From: Wohlfahrtiimonas larvae
GTDB lineage: Bacteria > Pseudomonadota > Gammaproteobacteria > Cardiobacteriales > Wohlfahrtiimonadaceae
DNA: 64,000 nt
Assembly (NCBI RefSeq): GCF_039543665.1
Contig: NZ_BAABKE010000001.1
Span: forward strand, 124,001-188,000
Direction: 5' to 3'
Each line of letters starts with the position of its first letter. Positions within the stretch are counted from its first letter, which is position 1. Made by a program: the position numbers and the translations under genes. The notes beneath the pieces were generated by a model, which saw nothing but the letters and a program-made list of their open reading frames with translations, ran no database searches and had not been told where the DNA came from. Below are positions 43,539-51,659 of this stretch, one piece after another.

Positions 43539-43934
43539 TTATGACTTCAGGCTGATAAAAATAGAAACTGTGCCATCGGTTCGATACTCTTCATAATCAA
43601 CATCATATTGGCGATCAATTTCACCATTATCTTCCATTTGCCAAATTGTCTGCCAAACTTCAACAATGCTGCTTGGTTGATTTAGGGCAATGGGAAATTC
43701 GCGATAGTTTTTGCCTAAAATAATGGTGTTACTTTGTTTTTGGGTCGTTGATGTTGCAATAGAGATATCATAGCTGCCTTTATAATTACTTTCGTAGTTA
43801 TGATATACGCTATAAATATTACCATCGTAGTGATCAAGCATTCCCAATGCTTTATCCCAAAGATCTGTAACCTTTTCGATAATATCGGGATCATTGAAAT
43901 TATTGGTACGAAGAGATAATAATGGTTGTAGCAT
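43539..43934 (-). CDS. GyrI-like effector-binding domain protein
   Basis: A stand-alone 131-residue protein resembling the small-molecule-binding domain of AraC-type regulators and Cass2-like cassette proteins. It has YSVYHNYESNYKGSYDISIA, a central loop, then EVWQTIWQMEDNG, and ends YDVDYEEYRTDGTVSIFISL, with the family's paired glutamate/tyrosine pattern. No DNA-binding domain is present. It follows ilvA by 8 bp with its own AAGGA, so it is likely cotranscribed. Possible roles are drug sequestration or effector buffering. Confidence 0.7.
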   Translation of the reverse strand: MLQPLLSLRTNNFNDPDIIEKVTDLWDKALGMLDHYDGNIYSVYHNYESNYKGSYDISIATSTTQKQSNTIILGKNYREFPIALNQPSSIVEVWQTIWQMEDNGEIDRQYDVDYEEYRTDGTVSIFISLKS

Positions 43935-43942
43935 TGCTTTCC

Positions 43943-45454
43943 TTATAAAAATAGCTCGTAAGCTGGATTATCTGTTTCCTCAATATAATCGTAGCCTAGT
44001 TTAGATAAGAACTCTTGGAAAAATTCTTCATTCTCAGGTGGTACATTGATGCCAACTAATGCACGGCCATAGTCTGAACCATGATTACGGTAATGGAATA
44101 ATGTGATATTGAGCTGAATATTCAATGTGGTTAAAAATTTGAATAATGCATTTGGCTGTTGTGGGAAAATGATACGAAGTAGGCGTTCATGTTTAATGGT
44201 TCTAGGTTTTTTACCACCAACCATATGTCGAATATGTAATTTAGCCAATTCATTATCACTTAAATCTGTCACTGCTAATTTGTGTGATTCCAATGCTTTA
44301 ATTACTTCTTCTTTTTCAGTTTTACCATGTTGTAAATGAATGCCAACATAAACAATGGCTTGACGATCACTGGAATAACGATAATTAAATTCAGTGATGT
44401 GGCGTTGGCCAATGACATTGACAAAGTTTAAGAAACTACCAGGTTCTTCAAGAATTGTGACGGCTAATAAAGCTTCTTTGCCTTCACCTAATTCTGTGCG
44501 TTCTGCAACATATTGCAAGCGATCAAAGTTAATATTTGCACCGCTTAATACGTTACCAATATTCTTAAATTTACATTCAGGATTTTCTGCTAAATATTTT
44601 TTAATCCCTGCAACACCTAATGCTCCTGATGGCTCAGTGATTGCACGGGTATCTTCAAAAATATCTTTCATAGCCGCACAAATTTCATCAGTTGTGACGC
44701 AAATGATGTCATCAACCAATGCTTTAGCAATTTCAAATGGATTCTCACCAATTTGTTTAACCGCTGTGCCATCTGCAAATGTGCCCACTTGTTTTAATTT
44801 AATGCGTTCATTTTTTAGGAGTGCTTCTTTCATTGAAGCTGATTCTATGGGTTCTACACCGATGACTTTGCAGTGTGGTGCAATAAATTTAATATAAGAA
44901 GCAACACCTGCAATGAGCCCACCTCCGCCAACAGGTACAAATACAGCATCCAAATCAGGTTGTTGTTCGATCATCTCTTTGCCAATTGTGCCTTGGCCAG
45001 CGATTACATCCCAATCATTGAAAGGATGAATGAATGTTTTACCACTTTCTCCCGCTAAACGTAACGCATATTCGCTAGCATCATCAAAGTTATCACCATA
45101 CAGCACTACGTTTGCACCACGTGCTTGGCAAGCTTGTACTTTTAATGCAGGCGCCGTGATAGGCATAACAATGGTTGTATCAATACCCAGTGCTTGACCG
45201 CTTAATGCAACGCCTTGAGCATGGTTACCTGCAGATACGCAAATGACGCCTTTTCGGCGTGCTTCTGTATTTAATTGATAAATACAGTTATATGCACCAC
45301 GAATTTTGAAGGAGAAAACAGGTTGAGTATCTTCGCGTTTAATCCAAATATTGGTGTTTAAATGTTTAGATAAACGTGGCATAAAATCTAAAGCTGTTCG
45401 CTCAGCGACGTCATAGACGCGAGCGGTTAAAATATTGCGGATCAAATTATCCAT
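43943..45454 (-). CDS. ilvA: Threonine ammonia-lyase, biosynthetic
   Basis: PLP-dependent deaminase making 2-oxobutyrate from threonine, the first step to isoleucine. The 503-residue protein has the PLP lysine K50 in FSFKIRGAYN, SAGNHAQGVA and the glycine-rich phosphate loop PVGGGGLIAG. Two ACT-like regulatory domains follow (about 325-503), the long isoleucine-inhibited form. AAAGG precedes the ATG. A GyrI-like gene follows 8 bp later. Confidence 0.95.
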   Translation of the reverse strand: MDNLIRNILTARVYDVAERTALDFMPRLSKHLNTNIWIKREDTQPVFSFKIRGAYNCIYQLNTEARRKGVICVSAGNHAQGVALSGQALGIDTTIVMPITAPALKVQACQARGANVVLYGDNFDDASEYALRLAGESGKTFIHPFNDWDVIAGQGTIGKEMIEQQPDLDAVFVPVGGGGLIAGVASYIKFIAPHCKVIGVEPIESASMKEALLKNERIKLKQVGTFADGTAVKQIGENPFEIAKALVDDIICVTTDEICAAMKDIFEDTRAITEPSGALGVAGIKKYLAENPECKFKNIGNVLSGANINFDRLQYVAERTELGEGKEALLAVTILEEPGSFLNFVNVIGQRHITEFNYRYSSDRQAIVYVGIHLQHGKTEKEEVIKALESHKLAVTDLSDNELAKLHIRHMVGGKKPRTIKHERLLRIIFPQQPNALFKFLTTLNIQLNITLFHYRNHGSDYGRALVGINVPPENEEFFQEFLSKLGYDYIEETDNPAYELFL

Positions 45455-45513
45455 GAGAAACCTTTGTTGGTAGTAGAGTAAATTTCTGATGAATCTACGA
45501 AGATAGCATTACT

Positions 45514-46032
45514 TTATTGAAAAAAATAGGGGTAAACAGAATCTAACAGGTATGCCTTATATCGTTCAGGGTCATTGCGAAGCTTTGTTGCTGAAATATT
45601 AATGTATGATCGATCAGGGTCAAAAAGTTCTACAGGCAAATTAAAATATTCACCGTATAACGGAGCATCCTGTGGCTCGCTACTGAATACAATATCTGGT
45701 TGTATATTGAGCTGAGCTAAGGTTTCTTTGACTCTATTTGACCATTCTAACCAACCATTAGGATAAGTTGGAATGCCATCTTCATTAAAATCTATTGGAT
45801 GTAAGTTAGGATATTGTTGTATTAATGGTTGAAACCATGCGATTCTTTCGGCCCGAGTCGGACATTGGATCATCTGGCTTTGTTCAAATAGTTTATGATC
45901 TCTTTGTGTATCGCTACAAACAAACACATAAAGTTCATTGACAGTTTGTAATGCTTTTTCCATCATAAGAATATGACCAGGGTGTAGTGGAAAAAATTTA
46001 CCAAAAATCAGTCCAGTTTGATATTTTTTCAT
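45514..46032 (-). CDS. NadR-type nicotinamide-nucleotide adenylyltransferase domain
   Basis: A 172-residue nucleotidyltransferase. GKFFPLHPGHILMME carries the H-x-G-H of the adenylyltransferase fold and ISATKLR is the second signature. The middle (FNEDGIPTYPNGW) and end match the NMN adenylyltransferase domain of NadR. Both the N-terminal repressor domain and the C-terminal ribosylnicotinamide kinase domain of Escherichia coli NadR are absent. It probably converts NMN to NAD, and with PnuC at 61168 forms part of nicotinamide riboside salvage. A separate kinase would be needed. It is divergent from cls. Confidence 0.8.
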   Translation of the reverse strand: MKKYQTGLIFGKFFPLHPGHILMMEKALQTVNELYVFVCSDTQRDHKLFEQSQMIQCPTRAERIAWFQPLIQQYPNLHPIDFNEDGIPTYPNGWLEWSNRVKETLAQLNIQPDIVFSSEPQDAPLYGEYFNLPVELFDPDRSYINISATKLRNDPERYKAYLLDSVYPYFFQ

Positions 46033-46097
46033 AGTTTTTGTTACCGTTCGCTATACTAAATGTAGATAGCATAATCATTGAATAAAAAGGAAGATAA

Positions 46098-47579
46098 ATG
46101 CACGGATTATTGATTGATATTATCACAGATTGGGGCACATTTATGGGGGTGTTTACTCTATTATATTTTGTTGCCATATTGATTGTCACTGTGATCATCA
46201 TTAATAATGAGGATGGTGCAACTAAAACCCTTGGATATCTGACCTTGATCTGGTTTGTGCCTTTATTTGGTGTGGTCTTGTATTTCTCTTTAGGTGTGAA
46301 TTATAGAAATAATCAAATGTACTCTAAAAAGCTAGAGATGAATAAAGGCTTAGAGAAAGAAGCAGATGAATATATTAAAAAAATATCTGCTGAAGCGCTC
46401 AGTCATGATAGTCAGGCTGTGAATCAATTTAAAACAATCGCACAATTGGTTGGGCATGATTTTGCTGATCAAATCAGCATTGGTAATACGATAGATGTTT
46501 TGATTGATGGTGAAAATGCTTTTCCTGTCATCATTGAAGCATTGAAAAATGCGAAAGAAACGATACATCTAGAGTATTATATTATTCGTAATGATAATAT
46601 TGGCAATCAAATCAAAGATATTTTGATTCAAAAAGCCCAAGAGGGCGTTAAAGTTCGTTTAATTTATGATGATTTTGGTAGTAAAGCTATTCGTGGTACA
46701 TATGTTAATGAACTCTGTGCTGCGGGCGTTGAGGTTTATCCGTTTCGTAAAATTATTTTAATCGCTTTAGCAAACCGCCTAAATTATCGTAATCACCGTA
46801 AAATTATTGTTGTGGATGGTAAAATAGGTTTTGTAGGCGGTATTAATATTGGTGATGATTATATCAATTTACCTACATCTAAAGTTTATCACCGTGATAT
46901 GCATCTTAAAGTAGAAGGCCCTATCGTTTATTCATTACAATATATATTTTTGGGTGATTGGCAGTTTTGTGCCAATGAAAAATTAACAGTTGATCCTGTT
47001 TTATTCCCCAATCACGCGCATAATGCGGATGGAAAGATAGCACAAATTGCAGCCAGTGGCCCAGATTCTACATATCCAATGATTATGTATACAATTTTGC
47101 GAGCAATTATGTTAGCAAAGACAGAAATTTTAATCACAACGCCATATTTTGTGCCATCTGAAGCAGTCATTGAGGCCATTAAAAATGCAGCCTTAAGCGG
47201 TGTAAAAGTTAAATTATTAGTGCCTTATGAAACCAACTCTTTGGTAACGCAATTAGCTTCTAGTTCATATTATTCAACATTTATGGCAGCAGGTGTTGAG
47301 ATTTATCGTTATCAGAAAGGATTTATTCATGCTAAAACTTCTGTATTCGATGGGCAATTTAGCATTATCGGTACCGCAAATATGGATAATCGTAGTTTTA
47401 ATTTAAACTTCGAGGTCAATTGCATGATTTATGACCAAGTGTTGGGGCAATTGATGCGTGATGAGTTTGAAAAGGATTTAACACATTCAGTACGCTTAGA
47501 TCCTGTTGAATGGGCAAAACGAGGAGCAGTCAGAAGATTCATTGAAAAAGTTGCCCGTTTAACATCATCACTACTGTAA
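46098..47579 (+). CDS. cls: Cardiolipin synthase
   Basis: Membrane phospholipase-D-family enzyme joining two phosphatidylglycerols into cardiolipin. The 493-residue protein has two N-terminal membrane helices and two HKD motifs: HRKIIVVDGKIGFVGGINIG (about 235) and HAKTSVFDGQFSIIGTANMD (about 412). Length and order match ClsA. AAGGAAG precedes the ATG. It converges with the LysR gene, with stops 2 bp apart. Confidence 0.94.
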   Translation: MHGLLIDIITDWGTFMGVFTLLYFVAILIVTVIIINNEDGATKTLGYLTLIWFVPLFGVVLYFSLGVNYRNNQMYSKKLEMNKGLEKEADEYIKKISAEALSHDSQAVNQFKTIAQLVGHDFADQISIGNTIDVLIDGENAFPVIIEALKNAKETIHLEYYIIRNDNIGNQIKDILIQKAQEGVKVRLIYDDFGSKAIRGTYVNELCAAGVEVYPFRKIILIALANRLNYRNHRKIIVVDGKIGFVGGINIGDDYINLPTSKVYHRDMHLKVEGPIVYSLQYIFLGDWQFCANEKLTVDPVLFPNHAHNADGKIAQIAASGPDSTYPMIMYTILRAIMLAKTEILITTPYFVPSEAVIEAIKNAALSGVKVKLLVPYETNSLVTQLASSSYYSTFMAAGVEIYRYQKGFIHAKTSVFDGQFSIIGTANMDNRSFNLNFEVNCMIYDQVLGQLMRDEFEKDLTHSVRLDPVEWAKRGAVRRFIEKVARLTSSLL

Positions 47580-47581
47580 TT

Positions 47582-48472
47582 TTAAGTGAGTTTCGCATGT
47601 TGAACGGTGTTATGAGCAATTTTGATAAAGGCTTTCATGGCAACAGATTGCCATGCATCTTTTCGGCGCATTAATATTGCTGTTCGTTCAAATTGCTCGC
47701 CAGGCAAAGGAATTGCAATAAGATCCTGCTTGTGGCGAGTGATATTTTCAGGAATGATTGTCACCAATGATGTTTGACGAATAATTTCTAAAATAGCGCT
47801 GATGGAGTCTACTTCGGTATGCGCTTGTAGATGAATACCAATGTGGCGAAAATGGTCATTGATTTGAACACGTGTTGCAAAATCTTGACTCAATAAAACG
47901 AGAGGATAATGATGGAGTTCATTAGCTGTAATTGAAGAATGGCTAGCTAAAGGATGATGATTAGAAACCACTAATGCTAAACGCTCAGTTAATAGTGCTT
48001 CTGTAATAATATTGGGTGAATGGCTCTCATCAAAGCCAATGCCAATATCAATTTCATCATGTAATAACATATGTTCGATTTTATCTTGTGTAACACTCTG
48101 AATTTGTAGATGAATATTTGGATATAATTCATATAACTGCTTGGATAAAGGCCCGATAAAATAAGTAATAAAGGTGGGCGTAACTGCTAAACGAATATTG
48201 CCACGGCTTAAATCTGCAATATCATGAATCGCACGTTTACCTTCATTTAAAGCTTGAAATGCTTTACGAATATATTCTAAATAGACTTCGCCTGTATCAG
48301 TTAAACGAATTTGTCTGCCACTTCTATCAAATAATTGAGTGCCTAAATCTTCTTCCAGAAGCTTAATGTGTTGTGATAATGCGGGCTGAGAGACATGTAA
48401 AACTTCTGCGGCACGTGTGAAGCTTAATGATTCCGCCACTGCTAAAAAATATCTAACATATCGTAAATGCAT
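47582..48472 (-). CDS. LysR-family regulator, CynR-like
   Basis: A 296-residue LysR-type regulator. The N-terminal winged helix (MHLRYVRYFLAVAESLSFTR) leads to a linker and a periplasmic-binding-protein-like effector domain. Many stretches resemble Escherichia coli CynR, for example DRSGRQIRLTDTGEVY and LAVTPTFITYFIGPL. In E. coli cynR also lies beside codA. Here it is divergent from a transporter and a CodA-like amidohydrolase and so probably controls them. The inducer need not be cyanate. Confidence 0.88.
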   Translation of the reverse strand: MHLRYVRYFLAVAESLSFTRAAEVLHVSQPALSQHIKLLEEDLGTQLFDRSGRQIRLTDTGEVYLEYIRKAFQALNEGKRAIHDIADLSRGNIRLAVTPTFITYFIGPLSKQLYELYPNIHLQIQSVTQDKIEHMLLHDEIDIGIGFDESHSPNIITEALLTERLALVVSNHHPLASHSSITANELHHYPLVLLSQDFATRVQINDHFRHIGIHLQAHTEVDSISAILEIIRQTSLVTIIPENITRHKQDLIAIPLPGEQFERTAILMRRKDAWQSVAMKAFIKIAHNTVQHAKLT

Positions 48473-48512
48473 ATTCTTAACCTATAAGTATTTTGGATAG
48501 ATATTATCATAA

Positions 48513-48530
48513 ATAAGACTTTTACCTTAT
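48513..48530. promoter_or_regulatory. Candidate LysR-family operator
   Basis: ATAAG-N8-CTTAT is a short dyad in the 172-bp region between the divergent CynR-like gene and its presumed target operon, about 25 bp upstream of a TATAAA at 48555. Placement is right for a LysR activator site, but the sequence is short and AT-rich. Confidence 0.35.
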
Positions 48531-48568
48531 AAAATATAGTGATTAATATTAGGGTATAAATATAGGAA

Positions 48569-48608
48569 CGAGCAATCATCATCGCTATATTTGGGTGCAG
48601 AGTGCTCG
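48569..48608 (+). other. Hairpin at the predicted 5' end of the transporter/amidohydrolase mRNA
   Basis: CGAGCA and TGCTCG form a 6-bp stem closing a 28-nt loop, immediately downstream of TATAAA and 36 nt before the start codon. The downstream GGGTTG/GGGTTT could pair with loop sequences. I cannot assign it to a known riboswitch class. Confidence 0.3.
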
Positions 48609-48644
48609 AATGGGTTGTTTGGGTTTTAATAATAAGGTGACGAT

Positions 48645-50006
48645 ATGAGTCTAAGAATAGATCGAAAAACCGTAGGCATATTTGCCGTTTTATTAGTGTG
48701 TTATGTACTGGCCTTCCTTGTGAAAGGTAATACGGAAACCACTTATTATCAGTTAGTCAGTGTATTGCCATTGATTGTTATTTTAGTATTGTTATTCATG
48801 CAAGTGGATATGTTGGTTGCTGCATTAGCAGGTGGTGTCATGGCGATGATCATTGGTGGTATTGGTATTGCAGGTGCCAATAAAATCATGATGGATACTG
48901 TCCCAAAAATGTTATCTAATACAGTACCTATCATTAACTCCGCCGTTGCAACGGCTGTATTTAGAGCTGGTGGTTATACAGCAGCATTAACATTAGTTCG
49001 TCGTGGTATTGGTGGTCGTTTAGAATTTGTTGCGGCATTTATTGTTATTTTGCAGGCAGCAGCAACTTATATGTCAGGAATTGGTGGTGGTAGTGCAATG
49101 GTAATTGCGCCATTAGCATTCGCAGCTTTGGGGGCAAATCGTTACTTAATTGCGGGTATGTCCATTGCAACTGCAGCATCATTTACAACTTCACCTGCAT
49201 CATTGGAATCGAGTGTAGTATCAGATTTATCAGGTACGCCAATTGCTGAATATGTGGCAGCAATGCAACCTTATTGGTTAATGTTCTTAGTGCTATCTAT
49301 TGTGATTGCATTTGTGGGTACATTGAAAACTAAGCAATTATTTACATCAGAAGCAGATGATGGTTTTGCGGATAAATCAAAAGCGGAGCTTTGGAAATTA
49401 ACAGTGCCTGCAATCTTCTTATTATTTGCTGTGATCGCTGGCCCAAGCATGAATAAATTATTGATTGCTTCAGGTTTAGTTGAAACAGCAGTATTTGGCC
49501 CATTGATGTACACAATTGTCACCATAGCATTGATTTACTTCTGTAGTAGCTTGAGCGCAAATGAATCTGTTGCAGCAATGGTAAGTGGCTCAGAATACAT
49601 CTTGAAATGCTTATTTACAGTGGGATTATTCTTAACATTCATTTATGTGATCGAAGCAACAGGCGCATTCAAAACGATCGCTTCTGTGGTTGCTTTAGCA
49701 CCAGCATCGTTAGTTGTCCCAGTTGCTGTATTCGTTGGCTTTTTAATTGGTGTACCAGCAGGGGCTTATGTAGGTTCAATCTTAACTTTAGTTTTACCAA
49801 TCACAGTTGTATTAGGTTTTACGCCAGTACAGATCGGTATGGTGGCAATCGGTGTTGGTTTTGGTAGCCAATTAAGTTTAGTGAATATCACTATGCAGGC
49901 TTTATCAGCAGGTTTTAGAATCCCAATCATTCAAGTATCTCGTGGCAACTTGCCATTCATATTGGGCGCAGTCGTATTATTGTTAGTAGTTTCAGCGTTT
50001 GTATAG
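48645..50006 (+). CDS. Multi-pass transporter beside the amidohydrolase
   Basis: A 453-residue membrane protein with about 12 hydrophobic segments. It is not a CodB (NCS1) permease. The pattern of long hydrophobic helices with re-entrant glycine-rich stretches (MSGIGGGSAMVIAPLAFAAL, and VGFLIGVPAGAYVGSI in the second half) resembles ion-transporter-superfamily carriers such as DcuC/GntP-like proteins. AAGGTGA precedes the ATG. The amidohydrolase gene follows 17 bp later, so this is probably the importer of its substrate. Confidence 0.78.
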   Translation: MSLRIDRKTVGIFAVLLVCYVLAFLVKGNTETTYYQLVSVLPLIVILVLLFMQVDMLVAALAGGVMAMIIGGIGIAGANKIMMDTVPKMLSNTVPIINSAVATAVFRAGGYTAALTLVRRGIGGRLEFVAAFIVILQAAATYMSGIGGGSAMVIAPLAFAALGANRYLIAGMSIATAASFTTSPASLESSVVSDLSGTPIAEYVAAMQPYWLMFLVLSIVIAFVGTLKTKQLFTSEADDGFADKSKAELWKLTVPAIFLLFAVIAGPSMNKLLIASGLVETAVFGPLMYTIVTIALIYFCSSLSANESVAAMVSGSEYILKCLFTVGLFLTFIYVIEATGAFKTIASVVALAPASLVVPVAVFVGFLIGVPAGAYVGSILTLVLPITVVLGFTPVQIGMVAIGVGFGSQLSLVNITMQALSAGFRIPIIQVSRGNLPFILGAVVLLLVVSAFV

Positions 50007-50023
50007 TCTGAGAGGAGAATATA

Positions 50024-51259
50024 ATGAGTAATTTAGTAGATATGATCATCCGTAATGTCAAAATTGATGATGCTAAGCCAGTTGTAGATATTGCCATTAA
50101 AGATGGCAAGATTACAGCGATTGAATCTAATTTAGCATTAACAGCAACGAATGAAATACAAGGCAATGGTCATGTATTGATCCCAAGTTTTGTAGAAAGT
50201 CATTTGCATTTAGAAAAAGCATTTGTGATGGATCGTAAAGCCAATCGTTCAGGTACATTGCAAGAAGCAATTGCAGTGACAGCAGAATTGAAACCAACAT
50301 TCACACATGATGATATTATGGCGCGTTCTCGCCAAGTAATTCGATCATTAGTCCAAAATGGGACAACTCATGTACGTGCACATGCAGAGTTTGATCCTGG
50401 GCAAGGTTTTACAGGTTTTGATGCAGTGATGCAGTTGCGTGATGAATTTAAAGGCATTATTGATATTCAAGTGGTTGCATTCCCACAAGAAGGCATTTTT
50501 AAATATCCTGGTACTGAAGCGATGATGGTGGAAGCAATGGAAAAAGGTGCAGATGTTGTGGGAGGTATTCCCTACAATGATCGGGATGCAAAAGAACATG
50601 TAGATTTCGTGTTTGATTTAGCGAAAAAGTACAACAAGGATATCGATTTACACCAGGATTTCTCTGATAATGCAACGAATATCTCGATTGATTATGTAGC
50701 ACAAAAAACGATTGAAATGGGTTGGCAAGGTAGAGTAAGTGTTGGGCATTTAACAAGCTTGGGTGCATTAGAACCTGCTCGCCGTGATGAAATCATTGCG
50801 TTGATTAAAAAAGCAGATATCAGTGTGATGTGTTTACCTGCAACAGATCTTCATCTCGGTGCACGTAAGGATGAATACAATGTTCGTCGTACATTAACAC
50901 CTGTTCGCGCGCTCCGTGATGCAGGTGTGAATGTTTGCTTGGCAACCAATAATATTCGTAATGCCTTTACACCGTATGGTACAGGTAACTTACTGCATAT
51001 TTCGATGTTGGCGGTCCCAACTGCGCATTTAGGTGGTGCGGATGATCAAATTACCGTATTGCCAATGTTAACCACAAATCCAGCAAAAGCTTTAGGTTTG
51101 AAAGATTATGGCTTAGAAGTAGGTAAAAATGCAGATTTAGTATTATTGAATACCGATAAAATTTCTTCAGTTATTTTAGATATGCCAGCACCTTTGAAAG
51201 TTATTAAAGGCGGTAAAGTTGTGGCGGAAACAGAAGTAACGCAAAAGTTAGCTTTTTAA
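50024..51259 (+). CDS. CodA-like amidohydrolase with altered active site
   Basis: Amidohydrolase-superfamily protein of 411 residues, similar in length and layout to cytosine deaminase. The metal-binding H60-L-H62, H210 and H242 are present. By alignment to Escherichia coli CodA, the proton-relay glutamate (E217) is F213, and the late metal-ligand aspartate pair (D313-D314) is N309-N310 in LATNNIRNAF. Cytosine deamination by the CodA mechanism is therefore unlikely. The substrate may be another cyclic amide or urea-like compound. GAGGAGA precedes the ATG. It lies in an operon with the transporter and under the CynR-like regulator. Confidence 0.8.
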   Translation: MSNLVDMIIRNVKIDDAKPVVDIAIKDGKITAIESNLALTATNEIQGNGHVLIPSFVESHLHLEKAFVMDRKANRSGTLQEAIAVTAELKPTFTHDDIMARSRQVIRSLVQNGTTHVRAHAEFDPGQGFTGFDAVMQLRDEFKGIIDIQVVAFPQEGIFKYPGTEAMMVEAMEKGADVVGGIPYNDRDAKEHVDFVFDLAKKYNKDIDLHQDFSDNATNISIDYVAQKTIEMGWQGRVSVGHLTSLGALEPARRDEIIALIKKADISVMCLPATDLHLGARKDEYNVRRTLTPVRALRDAGVNVCLATNNIRNAFTPYGTGNLLHISMLAVPTAHLGGADDQITVLPMLTTNPAKALGLKDYGLEVGKNADLVLLNTDKISSVILDMPAPLKVIKGGKVVAETEVTQKLAF

Positions 51260-51289
51260 TTATCTATTATTTTAAAAAATAGTCATCTT

Positions 51290-51322
51290 AAACCAGTCAG
51301 TAAAATTTTGGCTGGTTTTTTT
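51290..51322 (+). terminator. Terminator after the amidohydrolase operon
   Basis: AAACCAG and CTGGTTT form the outer stem, with a weaker inner AAAATTTT region, followed by seven T. Confidence 0.75.
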
Positions 51323-51405
51323 ATTATCAATATCTCTTAAATTTTGTGGGTGAAATGATTCATTGAGAGCGTAATACAGCCATTTTGCTTCAAGAATTTT
51401 AAGGT

Positions 51406-51435
51406 TTGAAAAGTTATCGAAATTATCATTATCTT
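51406..51435 (+). promoter_or_regulatory. Weak promoter overlapped by a Fur-like element, upstream of nrdA
   Basis: TTGAAA (51406-51411) and TATCTT (51430-51435) are 18 bp apart. Between and across them lies ATTATCATTATC (51422-51433), whose complement GATAATGATAAT equals the first 12 bases of the Fur consensus, with a further GATAAC adjoining. The other half of the 19-bp site is poor, so Fur binding is uncertain. Confidence 0.4.
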
Positions 51436-51522
51436 AACAATAAATATATTTTTATCAATGGGTTGTGTTTGTTGTTGTAACAAGCAAGAACAGATTTCAC
51501 ACAACCATTTTTTAGGATTAAG

Positions 51523-51531
51523 TGCTATAAT
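51523..51531 (+). promoter_or_regulatory. Extended -10 promoter for the nrdA/nrdB operon
   Basis: TGCTATAAT, identical to the bamC element, lies 128 bp before the nrdA start. No -35 of note is seen. The resulting leader would be about 120 nt, long enough for regulation. Confidence 0.5.
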
Positions 51532-51659
51532 CGTTTTTCTTTCGAGTAATTGAGAGAAACATTGAAAAATGTTTGATGCGTGAAAATTGAGATTTGTATT
51601 TTTGATTTTCTCGCTTTTTTATTTTTAGAATTTGAGAAAAACGTGGGTGAGGGATAGTA

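Larger units (their letters stand above)
51260..51659. other. 400-bp regulatory region between the amidohydrolase and nrdA
   Basis: No gene is seen. It contains the amidohydrolase terminator, a weak promoter with a Fur-like element, an extended -10 promoter and a roughly 120-nt AT-rich leader ending in the GAGGG ribosome-binding site of nrdA. I looked for a classical NrdR box pair and did not find one. Confidence 0.5.

Noticed and set aside
43461..43544. Plus-strand frame of 27 codons reading like a protein C-terminus (DYFIDNPAIEDHL)
   Set aside because: It has no start codon or upstream coding sequence and is too short. It might be a gene remnant but cannot be supported.
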